Source: Anthoceros angustus
Taxonomy: Eukaryota > Streptophyta > Anthocerotopsida > Anthocerotales > Anthocerotaceae
Length of the DNA stretch: 64,000 bases
Assembly: GCA_010909165.1 (NCBI GenBank)
Contig: MU008215.1
Location: 124,001-188,000 of the forward strand
Reading direction: 5' to 3'
The notes under the pieces are model-generated. The model was not told where the DNA came from, ran no database searches, and saw only the letters and a list, made by a program, of their open reading frames with translations. The position numbers and the translations under genes are program-made. Shown piece after piece: positions 1-11,105 of this stretch; within the stretch, counting starts at the first letter, position 1, and each line of letters starts with the position of its first letter.

Positions 1-1
1 C

Positions 2-1714
2 GAATCAGCTAGAAGGTATCCATCTCGTCATAGACAACCTCCTGATTATTACCGTGCTCCAGACTTTCGTGTTTCTTCTTCCTATGTGACAATCAATGCT
101 GCAACCTCTCTGGACCCCATTGAACCTCAGTCCTATGAAGAGGCGTTGAGTAGACCTGATCACAAAGAATGGGAAAAAGCAATTCAGTCAGAATATGACT
201 CCTTGATGGAGAACGGAACTTGGGAGCTTGTGGAATTACCTTCAGACAGAAAACTGGTTTCATGTAAATGGGTCTTTAAACTAAAAGTTAAGGCAGATGG
301 TACCTTCGACAGGTATAAAGCTCGTTTGGTGGCGAGGGGTTTCTCCCAAATCCCTGGTTTGGACTACCTTGAAACCTTTTCTCCAGTTGTCAAGCTGTCC
401 ACACTCCGTATTATCCTTGCCATATCCACACATTACAATTATGAGTTACAGATGTATGATGTCAAAACAACCTCCTTGTATGGCAAATTAGACACTGAAA
501 TATACATGCAGCAGCCACCAGGATATGAAGTAAAGGGTAAGGAAAATCATGCTTGCAGACTGATCAAGTGCATCTATGGTTTGAAGCAATCAGCTATGAA
601 ATGGAATGCTGCCTTAGACACTGAACTGCTACAGCTTGGATTTACTAAGAGTCAAGCTGACAGCAGTTTATACATACATCTAAAAGGAGAAGTTATATGC
701 TATCTGGCAGTGTATGTGGATGATCAAATCTTATCCAGTAACAGCCAGGTTTTCATTACTAGCATCACAGATGTGTTAGCCACAAAGTTCAAGATGTCCT
801 ACTTAGGACCTTTACAAAGTTGCCTTGGCATACACATTCAAAGAAACAGGAAAACACGTGTTATGACTTTGACTCAACCACGTTACCTTCTTGATTGTGC
901 TGAGTAACTTGGCCTTAAGGACGCAAAGCCTGCGTCAACACCCATGTCAACTGGTCAGAAGCTAAGTAAAATGATGTCACCTTCTACTCGTGATGAGAAA
1001 GAGCAAATGAAAAACATACCTTACAGACAGGGTGTTGGTAAGCTAATATATGCAAGCAACACAACAAGGCTTGAAATAGCATACAGCACAAGTGTACTTT
1101 CGCAATTCCTGGAAAACCCAGGACTGGAACACTGGACAAGTCTTAAACGTGTCTTCAGATACCTGAAAGGCACAGCCAAAATGGGCATTACATATAAATA
1201 CCAAAATGGAAAAGCTTTGGACCTTGAAGTCTTCACAGACTCTAACTACGCTGGTGATATTGATAGTAGAAAATCAGTGTCAGGCTATGTAATCTCGATC
1301 GCTGCAGGGCCAGTATGCTTGTCAAGCAAAAAGCAACCAACTGTTGCTTTGTCTTCAACAGAAGCGGAGTATCGCGTTCTGACTGCAGCAGCCAAGGAAA
1401 TAGTGTGGTGTAAGTTACTTTTCAAAGAGCTGGGAATACCAATTCCAACTTGCGCGACTATCCACACAGACAACCAAGGTTCGATGGCTTTAGCGAAGAA
1501 TCCAGTATTCCACGCACGCACGAAACACGTTGAAGTTGAATATCACTATATAAGAGGACTTGTAGCAGAAGGCAAAATAGAGCTTCAGTATGTCCCAACA
1601 CAGGAGAACCCGGCCGACATACTCACTAAGGCTCTGAGCAGAGATGCTCACTACAAGCACATCCAGCGTCTAGGCATGGGAGAGGAACAAGCTCTCTCAT
1701 CCAGCTCAGTTTAA
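2..1714 (+). pseudogene. Ty1/copia pol, reverse transcriptase and RNase H (5' truncated by window)
   Basis: The reading frame is open from the window edge and encodes the integrase-RT linker, a full copia reverse transcriptase and RNase H. RT landmarks are CKWVFKLK, YKARLVARGF, the IYGLKQS block and the catalytic YVDD at 713-724. RNase H shows DSNYAG, STEAEY, HTDNQG, HARTKHVE and ADILTKAL near the end. A single in-frame TAA at 905-907 interrupts the frame between RT and RNase H; 908-1714 continues in the same frame, so this is one gene with one nonsense codon rather than two genes. Everything else is intact for this stretch, so it is either a recently inactivated copy or a base error. Gag, protease and integrase lie outside the window. 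It would act in a cytoplasmic virus-like particle to make cDNA. No 3' LTR was recognised downstream before element A begins at 2029. Confidence 0.93.
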
Positions 1715-1728
1715 ATCAGAACCTAGCT

Positions 1729-2022
1729 CTAAAACTCCGGTGTATCACAACCATAAAAAACAGCAGTATATCCAAAGTCTATTTCGTCTCCAAATTGCAA
1801 GCATTCGGAAGTAGACTCATCTTCGGTGCTGGATGGTTTGTAATGGCCACCGGGTGACGGTTCTTCAGTGGAACTTGAATGGTTTCTTCTCCTGGATGGT
1901 GCTTCCTCAACTTTCTCCTTATATTTCTGCCTAGCCTCTTCTTTGATCCTCTCAGTGGACTCTACACACACATCAAGAAACAAAACCACGTTAGCAACCC
2001 TTTTCCTCGAAGATATAAGCAA
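1729..2022 (-). other. Antisense open frame of unknown nature downstream of the copia RNase H
   Basis: An uninterrupted minus-strand frame of about 97 codons runs from the target-site duplication of element A to just after the RNase H stop. The predicted peptide has a Lys/Glu-rich helical stretch followed by Ser/Thr/Glu-rich low-complexity sequence. It starts only with TTG in the visible DNA. Element A inserted immediately upstream on this strand, so any 5' part would lie beyond 23925, where a stop (TAG) occurs within about ten codons in the continuing frame. It could be an antisense extra ORF of the copia element, a relic exon or chance. I recognise no family. Confidence 0.2.
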
Positions 2023-2028
2023 CAGGAC

Positions 2029-2218
2029 TGTGAAGATATATGTTTATATAACCTAACACTCGCTTAAGTATTAATAGCATTTAGGGTTATGAAAGGTCGT
2101 TTAGATGAAACGACACTATGGTCAATTTAAGAAGTAGTTTAGACAAACAGTTTTGTATTATACATTTTCTGATCTATCTGAGTTTTCAGCTTTCTCGTCT
2201 CCTACTCATTCCTTCACA
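2029..2218 (+). repeat. 5' LTR of copia element A
   Basis: This 190-bp repeat starts TGTGAAGATATATG and ends TTCACA directly before the primer binding site. It matches 23731-23920 at 187 of 190 positions with no gaps. A TATA-like stretch (TTTATATAA) lies near its start and could be the Pol II promoter, but that placement is inferred. The upstream five bases AGGAC are one copy of the target-site duplication. Confidence 0.95.
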
Positions 2219-2231
2219 TGGTATCAGAGCC
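2219..2231 (+). other. Primer binding site for initiator Met-tRNA, element A
   Basis: TGGTATCAGAGCC immediately follows the LTR. It is the canonical complement of the 3' end of plant initiator methionine tRNA used by most plant copia elements to start minus-strand cDNA synthesis. Confidence 0.95.
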
Positions 2232-3415
2232 ATGCTCTGCATCTTGTGCAAAATCCTGAAAGATGCCGAGGCAAGGTGGCAATCGTAGAGGATCACATCT
2301 TGGTGGATCCTCTAGACACCCTCATCTTAGAGGATGTCCACCAAGGCACATAGCACCCCTATCTATAAACACGGTGCTTGACCTCTACGAGCAAAACTAC
2401 CCTGCTCTCTGGCTACAAAGATTCGCTGCTCAACGTCGTCCTACATCTGCATCTTGGACATTGAACAGAAACCAAGAGGCCAACCGGCTCTATCGAGCAC
2501 GCTGCCACAGGAGAGGACAAAACCCGACACATGCCTAGACCTCGACCGAGCTTGACCTCTCCAGTTACTTGTTGGACCCTTGGTGAAATAACAATTCCAG
2601 GATCAACTGTAGGTTGACCAAGCTCTGTGACAATCGCAACAAGACACCACAACCACGAATTTAATGCCCACCTTTGGATTAAGGATTGTGCGACAAATCA
2701 CAAGCGATACTTATCCGTGTGGAAGAAGTGTTGTCCCTTGTCTTTGTCAAACGAGTTTTCTCAAACGAGTTGGCGATGCGGATTACGAGGAGGCGAGCAA
2801 TTCTCATACTGAGGCGAGCTCCAACAGGATATCGGCCATTCGATCTCACACGCACATGGACCTCAAATTGCAGAATCTTAATCAGAGTTGCTTGCACGAT
2901 GCATGATTCAGCCTTCTTGTGAAACCTTGCTGCCCATAGTAGAGACACCCGGTAGCGGGAGGAATTCCACCGATCTGGTCGGTGCATTTTCATTGCACCC
3001 TTCTTTGGTGCACACAACCACATTGGTCCACCTGTAGGTGTCACTTCACAGGATTGGGATATGTCGGTTGATTTGACCTAACTGAAACGTCATAAAAAAT
3101 GAAAAGGCATTATTTCTAGGGTTTGCCCAGTTCTTGGCAACCGTTCATAATATCGAGGAAGGAAAGTTGAGGAGTTCAGCACGAGCAGGGCATAGCCTCT
3201 AGCTACCCCCTCCTTTGGCTGACCTCCCCAACACCCCTCCCCTGCGCATTATGATCAGTCTTTAATTACGTATAAACAAATGATGCATGAATACTTACCT
3301 GTACTGTTAAGAGCCATAGCTCTCTATAGTCTGTCTAAGTGTTCATGTCCCGCTGACACACACGCATTATGATTTTCAACAACTTACTTTACATCAAACC
3401 AATAAGCCCTCAGCC
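2232..3415 (+). other. Leader region between primer site and gag of element A
   Basis: About 1.2 kb without a recognisable gene. A frame at 2263-2538 opens with a Gly/Arg-rich peptide but matches no family I know. The segment before gag is ordinary mixed sequence. It is longer than most copia leaders and might hide a small decayed insertion. Confidence 0.5.
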
Positions 3416-4331
3416 ATGGCAGCATCAGCATCCTCGCCCTCCTTTACCTCAGAACTTAAAGAGAAAGATAGGTTTAAGGGACAGGGCTACTCAATATGGA
3501 GAGTCCGCATGAGGAGCATGCTGGTTGCTCATGGTGTTTGGGCTGTTGTGGATGGGACTTCCAAGAAACCAGAACAGACAGCTAATCCTCCACCCACTGC
3601 CGATGACATTGCCAAGTGGGATTTGCTCAATGGCATTGCCATGGCCCTTCTTATCGGAGGCTTAGACGCTGATCTTGTCCCTGAAGTCGAATTCTTCACT
3701 GCTGCAGCTGAGATCTGGAACCAACTTGAAAAAAAAGACAAAGTTCAAAACATGATGGCTCTTTGCGCAGTTCGGCAAGAGTTCTATGCACTTAAAATGA
3801 AAGAAGGTGACAAGGTGGCAGCTCATACCAGCAGATTTCGTCATCTGCGGGCACAGATGGCATCAATGACCGGAGAAAAAAATGTCCGAAGTTGATGCTG
3901 TGGCCCAGCTGCTGACCAGTCTTCCTGCCTCTTACCAAGCATTTGTTACAAGCCAAAACGAACCAATTCGGATAGCACATACTGCGACCTCCTCTGGTCA
4001 ACCTATGACCATCACTCTAGAAGAAGTGATTGGTGCCTTGTTCCAGGAGGAGCAAAGCCGCGCATTCTCTGCTAGTGTTCCTAAGAGCAAAGCGGAGAAG
4101 GTGTTAGCCGCGAATTTCCGTTCATCCAATGGCAAGAACAAATTCAGAGGGGGACACAACACCTTTCGACAACAGAAAGGCGAATCCTCCAACACCAAAC
4201 AACCAGGTTCCTGCAATTGGTGTGGGACTCCTGGCCACTGGGCAAGAGAATGCCGTAAGAAAAAGGCAGGTGAGCCGCAGAAGCAACCTAAGCACCTGGC
4301 GTGGCAGTCAAGGACAAGGCAAGTGATATGA
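3416..4331 (+). pseudogene. Copia gag of element A (frameshifted)
   Basis: The N-terminal part (3416-3895) starts at an ATG and has the copia gag (UBN2-type) signature: a KDRFKG...YSIWRVRM block, an LV(A)HGVWAVVDG block and an MKEGD...RFRHLRAQM block. At about 3876-3882 a run of seven A's shifts the frame, and gag continues at 3882-4331 with LLTSLPASY and a CCHC zinc knuckle CNWCGTPGHWARECRK (C-X2-C-X4-H-X4-C) that would bind the RNA genome. Gag forms the virus-like particle. It is clearly homologous to gag of element B at 10208. The downstream protease lies in yet another frame. The A-run shift is most simply decay or a base error; a programmed shift is conceivable but copia normally uses one frame. 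Confidence 0.9.
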
Positions 4332-5903
4332 AGGCATCTGTGAGGATCCTTACCATCTGCTTGTCAAGTTCTCTGCAAGATGAAGGCTGCTGGTACATGG
4401 ATTCTGGCGCCACAACTCACATTTGCAGAGACAGGGAGTTGTTCACTTCCCTCAACCTTGCTCATGTCCATGACAAGGTGCTTCTTGGTGATGAGCAGTC
4501 TCAGACAAGTCTGCAGATTGAAGGTCGAGGCACATGTGTGTTTATGTTGCATGATCACACATCTCTCGTGTTAGAAGATGTTCTCTTGTCCCTGGCATGG
4601 CCAAGAACCTCATGTCTATGAATCAGGTCATGCGATTACATACCTTCTTCATGCGTGCAGATTTTGACACTTGCTGCTTCTACAGAAAACAGTCTCCTAA
4701 TAGATGTGTTTTCAAAGGCATTTTAGAAAATGACCTGTACAAGATAGACATAACATGTAACACGCAGCCTGTCCAACATGCTGCTCACTCAACTGGAGCA
4801 AAGTCACTTAGCTCGCAACAGGAGGCCATGTTGTGGCATGCTTGCTTAGGACACGTCAATCGTTCCAAACTTATAGACATGTCGGTCATCGAGTGTCATC
4901 GTGAACCACTCCCTAAGTGTTTCAAACACTTGCCTATATGTGAATCTTGCATCTTAGCAAAACAGAAGGAATCTTCTTTCCCAAATGCACCTGCACACAG
5001 GGCAACACAAGTCCTTGGTTTAGTCCATGCTGACATATCAGGAAAAATTCATGAGCCATCATTAGGGGGCTCGCAATATTTTCACATTATGATGACTCTG
5101 AGATATACGGACATTCCCGTCTGACTAAAGTGATACATTCTCATGCTTTGGGGACTGGCTCACTATTATTCAGAGACAGTCTGGCATGCTACTCAAGGTG
5201 CTCAGGACGGACAACGGGACAGAGTTTGTAAATCAAGCTTTTGACGACTTGCTGCAAGAACATGGAGTTCTTCGCCAACTAAGCATCCCTTGCGCACGGC
5301 AAAGCGGTGTGTCGAGCGAAAGAATCAAAAGCTGCGTTGTGCAGACATGCTAATTTGGGCGGGATTACCTCAAGGTTACTGGGCAAAGGCCATCGTTACT
5401 GCGACGTACATTCTGAATAGGGTTTTGACAAGCTCTGTCCCGCACAAGACTCCATATGAGGTGTTCTGGCTTCGCAAGCCCAGCTTGCTACACTTGAAGG
5501 TTTTTGGATCTCGAGCCTTTGCACACATTCCAGCTGATAAGAGGAAGAAGCTTGATCCCCGTTCGCAAGGACTCCTTTTGTTGAGCATGACCGCAAAGAG
5601 CATAAGCTGGTCAATAGGCGGGTCCATGGTGCTTGCACGAAGTGTGATTTTTATTGAGCCTGCAGCTCCAACTACCTCCATTGGGGACAACCATCTACCT
5701 CCATTATCGGACATTGTAGACCCCACAGCTACAGAATCAGATCTTACTGCCTGTGACTATCCTCTGGACGATATGGAGCAAGCCGTCCCCGTGCTTGATG
5801 AGAATCTGCAGGCCCAAGCCCCACATGTGAACCCCGCCCCAGCCATTGCCAACCCTGGATTTGTTGATCTTGCAGATCCCATTTTACTAGATGGCGAGGG
5901 GGC
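4332..5903 (+). pseudogene. Copia pol of element A: protease and integrase (frameshifted)
   Basis: The aspartic protease motif WYMDSGATTHIC (DSGA) lies at about 4390-4425. A frame change near 4590 leads to the pre-integrase region, where the integrase zinc finger is visible as LWHACLGHVN (two His) and ICESCILAKQK (two Cys). The first catalytic Asp is in VHADISG (about 5030). After a damaged stretch (5120-5290) the second Asp sits in RTDNGTEFVN (about 5209-5238), and the Glu is in the VERKNQKL segment. The frame 5290-5913 carries the GYWAKAIVTATYILNR and KVFGSRAFAHIP blocks typical of the copia integrase C-terminal side, then an acidic, Pro-rich linker. This linker runs directly into the GATC satellite, which separates it from RT. 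Confidence 0.9.
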
Positions 5904-7225
5904 GATCCGGTGATCCACGATCGTCGATCACGATCACGATCCAGTCACGATCACGATCACGATCACGATCACGATCCACGATCACGGTCACGATCACGAT
6001 CCTGATCACGATCACGATCACGGTCGATCACGATCGATCGATCCGATCACGGTCGATCACGATCGGTCACGATCACGATCCGATCACGATCGCGGTCACG
6101 ATCCGATCACGGTCGATCGATCACGATCGATCTGCGATCACGATCCGGTCGCGATCACGATCGATCCGATGTCGATCTGATCACGATCCACGATCACGAT
6201 CACGGTCGATCGATCGTCACGATCGCGATCGGATCACGATCCGATCATCACGATCACGATCCACGATGCGATCACGGTCGATCACGATCGCGATCGATCA
6301 CGATCCGGTCGATCACGATCGATCACGATCACGATCACGATCGATCGATCGATCACGATCACGATCGATCCACGATCACGATCACGATCCGATCACGATC
6401 GCGATCCACGATCACGATCACGATCGATCGATCGATCCGATCGATCCGATCCACGATCCGACGGTCACGGTCACGATCGATGCGATCGATCAGTCACGAT
6501 CACGATCACGATCACGATCGATCGGTCACGATCATCGATCACGATCCGATCACGATCACGATCACGATCGATCACGATCACGATCACGATCCGATCCGGT
6601 CGATCACGGTCGATCACGATCGGTCGGTCACGATCGATCCGATCACGGTCGATCGATCACGATCGATCACGATCGATCGATCCGATCGATCACGATCGGT
6701 CGATCGATCACGATCACGATCACGATCACGGTCGATCGATCACGGTCACGATCACGGTCGATCACGATCCGATCCTGATCACGATCGATCGTCCGATCGA
6801 TCGATCGATCACGATCTGATCGATCACGATCACGATCACGATCACGATCGATCGGTCACGACGGTCGATCGATCACGATCACGATCACGATGCGGTCGAT
6901 CGGTCGATCACGATCCGGTCGATCACGATCACGATCCGATCACGATCGATCACGATCTCGATCACGATCACGATCTCGATCGATCACGATCGATCACGAT
7001 CCGATCGATCACGATCACGATCACGATCTCGATCGATCACGGTCGATCGATGATCACGATCACGATCCGGCCCCGATCTCGATCCTGATCACGATCACGA
7101 TCACGATCGATCGATCGTCACGATCGGTCGATCTCGATCACGATCTCGATCCACGATCTCGATCACGACCGATCCGATCACGATCTCGTCGATCGTCACG
7201 ATCACGATCGATCACGATCACGATC
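5904..7225. repeat. GATC-rich hexamer/tetramer satellite (CGATCA and GATC units) inside copia pol
   Basis: 1.3 kb of almost pure CGATCA hexamer mixed with 4-bp GATC steps and CGGTCG/CGGTCA variants, with abrupt edges against copia coding DNA on both sides. GATC occurs about every 4-6 bases, on the order of 200 times. The plus-strand hexamer has no stop in any frame (CGA-TCA = RS, GAT-CAC = DH, ATC-ACG = IT), which explains long spurious RS/DH/IT frames here. It lies exactly between the integrase linker and the start of RT, so it expanded within or was inserted into element A. It is not coding. Confidence 0.95.
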
Positions 7226-7882
7226 TGGTGGGTTCACCTAGATGCGATGTGTACCGCTGCACTGATACCGCCCGCACCAAATTTTCACTGATGCGCCGAC
7301 TCGGATGTTGAGCCTCTCCCGACCACCCAGGCTCAGGCGATCTACGATCGGGCCCCCACCTACAGAATGGCATGAACCCCGCTACACCTCTGTGGATTTT
7401 CGAACCCATCTTGTCACGCCTTCCTTTGGCACGGGCATTCTCCGGATGAACCTACCAGTCTATCTCGGGGCCCTTCTTGGACTGAACATTTTGCGTGGAA
7501 GGTGCGTTGGAGGATGAATACCAGTCACTTGTTAAGAACAAAACCTGGGTGCTTGCAGACCTCCCACCTGGATGCAAGGCCATATCCTGCAAGTGGGTGT
7601 TCAAGTTAAAACTAAATGCCAAAGGGGAAGTTGCTCGTTTTAAGGCTCGACTTGTGGCCAGAGGGTTCACGCAAGTGGAGGGGCTCGACTACCAGGAGAC
7701 ATTCTCACCTATAGTTCGCAGCCAATCCATCCGCCTTATACTTGCCCATGCCACAGAATTTGATCTCGATCTCAGTAGATGGACGCGTATATGCGGCTTT
7801 TACGTATGGAGCTCTTGATGAAGAATTATACATGCTCCGACGGGGCTTATGAAGATCACGCATCCGGCAAGGTGTTAAAACT
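7226..7882 (+). pseudogene. Copia pol of element A: linker and N-terminal RT
   Basis: After the satellite the linker resumes (DEPTSLS...) with frameshifts and leads into RT at 7495: ALEDEYQSLVKNKTW, CKWVFKLKL, FKARLVARGFTQVEGLDYQETFSPIV. From about 7780 the frame is damaged, and RT is then cut at 7882 by insertion of element B. The protein sequence resumes after B at 15190 with the KCIYGLKQS block, so the two pieces belong to one gene. Confidence 0.92.
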
Positions 7883-8047
7883 TGTTGGATATATACCGTT
7901 AGGTTAATATGATGACCTAGTTATTTAGGGTTACGAGACTTTATTTTGTATATAATACTTTTGCCCTTTGTTGAATACACATCGCCTTTGTTTATTGCTA
8001 CCTTTGCATGCTCACTTGCTTAGCTAGATGCAAGAGGTATTTGCACA
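7883..8047 (+). repeat. 5' LTR of copia element B
   Basis: Begins TGTTGGATATATA and ends TTTGCACA. It matches 15018-15184 apart from two small indels. A TATA-like TTGTATATAATAC lies in the middle and is the likely promoter (inferred). Confidence 0.95.
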
Positions 8048-8059
8048 TGGTACCGAGCC
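8048..8059 (+). other. Degenerate initiator-Met-tRNA primer binding site, element B
   Basis: TGGTACCGAGCC directly abuts the LTR and resembles the canonical TGGTATCAGAGCC with small changes. Position supports the assignment; the mismatches suggest decay or base errors. Confidence 0.75.
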
Positions 8060-8232
8060 CGTGATGGTATCGACTCCTTTGTATCTTGCAATGCCACGTG
8101 GTCGTGGAGAACGTGTTTTTCGTGGTGAATTTCCTTCACGGCACTGAATCACACATTCCCCACCACTCCCAAAGCGCCATGGACCAATGAGACACTCGAT
8201 AATTATCGAGTTTTGATACGACGGTTTTGGAA

Positions 8233-9960
8233 GAGGCAATTGCAAGAACAAAGAAGGCTCCACAATTTGAAAGCAGGCAAAACGGATAAACATCATGAAA
8301 TTGAGGCTTGTGAAGCCGTTCCAAACAAGTGACCCAAAATCGAATTGAAGAAACCACCTATATATCAGCATATAGATAATAGGCAATTGCGGTCTAATTT
8401 GGAGTTTCTTGATGATGCTATTGCGTAAGATTCGATTACGAATATCCCGATTATGAATATATATATTACGTGGTGGAATTTCATTGTAATCGTATTGAGA
8501 TACGTGTAGCTCAATTGCGTGCAAGACAGATACTTTTCTAGAGGTTATGCATGAGCAGAGAAGCGCACATGCACTCTCTTCCTTGAAGGAAGAATATTAC
8601 GGTCATTTGCAACATATCGGCAATCAATTGTTACTTCTTCTTGGGGATTCTAATTTACCTCCCTTGAGAAATTCAAGGACTCACCATTCTTTTCGGAGAA
8701 TCTAAATCTTTGGGGCATGATTGCCCGCCCATCGCGATCCGTGATCGCTGCCGCAAGGAGAGAGGAGAGCGATTATTGTTTTGGATTGCTCCAGCTTTGG
8801 ATAGCAATATGAAGAGGCAATTGCAAGAACAAAGAAGGCTCCAATTTGAAACGGAGCAAAACGGATAAACATCATGAAATTGAGGCTTGTAGTAGTTCCA
8901 AACAAGTGACCCAAAATCGAAATTGAAGAAACCACCTATATATCATATAGATAATGCAATTGCGGTCTAATTTGGAGTTTCTTGATGATGCTATTGCGTA
9001 AGATTATTACGAATATCCCGATTATGAATATATATATTACGTGGTGGAATTTCATTGTAATCGTATTGAGATACGTGTAGCTCAATTGCGTGCAAGACAG
9101 ATACTTTTCTAGAGGTTATGCATGAGCAGAGAAGCGCACATGCACTCTCTTCCTTGAAGGAAGAATATTACGGTCATTTGCAACATATCGGCAATCAATT
9201 GTTACTTCTTCTTGGGGATTCTAATTTACCTCCCTTGAGAAATTCAAGGACTCACCATTCTTTTCGGAGAATCTAAATCTTTGGGGCATGATTGCCCGCC
9301 CATCGCGATCCGTGATCGCTGCCGCAAGGAGAGAGGAGAGCGATTATTGTTTTGGATTGCTCCAGCTTTGGATAGCAATATGAAGAGGCAATTGCAAGAA
9401 CAAAGAAGGCTCCAATTTGAAACGGAGCAAAACGGATAAACATCATGAAATTGAGGCTTGTAGTAGTTCCAAACAAGTGACCCAAAATCGAAATTGAAGA
9501 AACCACCTATATATCATATAGATAATGCAATTGCGGTCTAATTTGGAGTTTCTTGATGATGCTATTGCGTAAGATTATTACGAATATCCCGATTATGAAT
9601 ATATATATTACGTGGTGGAATTTCATTGTAATCGTATTGAGATACGTGTAGCTCAGTGCGTGCAAAACAGATACTTTTCTAGAGGTTATGCATGAGCAGG
9701 AGAAGCGCACATGCACTCTCTTCCTGAAGGAAGAATATTCGGTCATTTGCAACATATCGCAATCAATTGTTAATTCTTCTTGGGGATTCTAATTTACCTC
9801 CCCTTGAGAAATTCAAGGCGGACTCACCATTCTTTTCGGAGAATCTAAATCTTTGGGGCATGATTGCCCGCCCGCGATCACAGATCGGTTTCCGCTGCAA
9901 GGAGAGGAGAGCGATTAGGGATTGCTTGTTGGATTGCTCCAGCTTTGGATAAGATATGAA
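8233..9960 (+). repeat. Three tandem copies of a ~571-bp leader module in element B
   Basis: Units begin at GAGGCAATTGCAAGAAC-like sequence at 8233, 8814 and 9385 (lengths 581, 571 and 576), and the start of a fourth unit is visible at 9961. Units two and three are nearly identical over their length; unit one has more small insertions. The array lies between the primer site and gag. The plus strand shows scattered helix-like coding-looking stretches, but every unit has stops, so this is an expanded leader rather than a gene. Confidence 0.9.
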
Positions 9961-10207
9961 GAGGCGACTAGGGTTACCAACTCAGACAGTTTAGCTTCAC
10001 GTTCAATCCCAATGCTTCCTCCTTGTAACCCTAACTTGTAGTTTTCTTAGGTCTTTTGTTTCACATTTTACCCTTAGCGGTTAGATGCTTATTGTGCCCT
10101 TGGCATCTTCATGATCTTTTCTAAGTCCCCGCCACATCCTGTTGTCCCAGTTTCTTGTGTCGATTAGCTTAGTTCCGTCTTTCCGCACATCTTGCAAACA
10201 CACGGAC

Positions 10208-11057
10208 ATGACAACTCCTACCTTCACATCTGATATTAAGGACAAAGACAGGTTTAATGGCACTAGGTTTGACATATGGAGTGTGAGGATGAAGTCAACC
10301 TTACTTGCCCGTGGAGTCTGGAACGTTATTGATGGTTCAAATCCGGATCCAGGCACTCCTTCTAATCCTATGACAGCAGGTGCTACCGTCACAGTTGCAC
10401 AGAAGGAGAAATGGGATCAGTTGAACAGCATTGCTGTTGCCTTGCTGATCCATGGGCTTGAATCCGATCTTGTTCCTGAAGTAGAGTTTCTCACCAATGC
10501 CAAAGCAATATGGGATCAGCTTACTGGAACTTACAAAGTTGAGACAATGATGAGCTTATGCGCGATTAGGCGGCAATTCTATACCTTGCGCATGAAGGAA
10601 GGAGATTACATTGCGGCATTCACCCGATTTAGGCATTTGCGTGCCCGGATGGCGCTCTTGGCACAACCATGCAAGAGGTGGATGCGGTTGCTCAACTTCT
10701 CACCACCTGCCTCCCGCTTACCAAACATTTGTCACTACACTGTCCCATTCGAGTTCTGGCGAGCGTCAAGCTCATAGATGTTATTGGGGCTCTTTATCAA
10801 GAGGAGATGAGCCAGATGTCATCAAGGGGACAGACCTAAACTCGACAAAAGTATTTTCGACAAGAGGTCGCTTCAACACTAGAGGCGGAGAGAGGCCAAC
10901 CACTTGCCAGAATGTTACCTACCCTCCTACCTCAAAGAGACAAGGTAATCAGAATCGGTGTGGATCTCCGGCATTGGGCCGAGAGTGCGAAAGAAGAAAG
11001 CGGGAGCCTCGTGGCAACACCTCGACTGCAGCACACCACATCACAATCAAAAGATAA
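10208..11057 (+). pseudogene. Copia gag of element B (frameshifted)
   Basis: The ATG at 10208 opens a gag clearly related to that of element A: KDKDRFNGTRFDIWSVRM, LARGVWNVIDG, LESDLVPEVEF, LRMKEGDYIAAF and RFRHLRARM. After about 10640 the frame is lost and the C-terminal half continues in a second frame. The zinc knuckle is degenerate: only CGSP..GREC remains where element A has a full CCHC, so RNA packaging function would be lost. The choice of this ATG rests on alignment with the element A start. Confidence 0.88.
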
Positions 11058-11105
11058 GGTTTGAACCTCGGCCTAGTAAGCCGATGGAAAATCTTCACGG
11101 TTTGC

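Noticed and set aside
3876-3882. Programmed frameshift at the A7 run in gag of element A
   Set aside because: Copia elements normally use one gag-pol frame, the shift lies inside gag rather than at its end, and other frame breaks are plentiful.
5891-6778. Long RS/DH/IT-repeat open frame resembling an SR-protein domain
   Set aside because: It is the direct translation of the CGATCA/GATC satellite, which lacks stops in all plus-strand frames; overlapping frames give equally long products.
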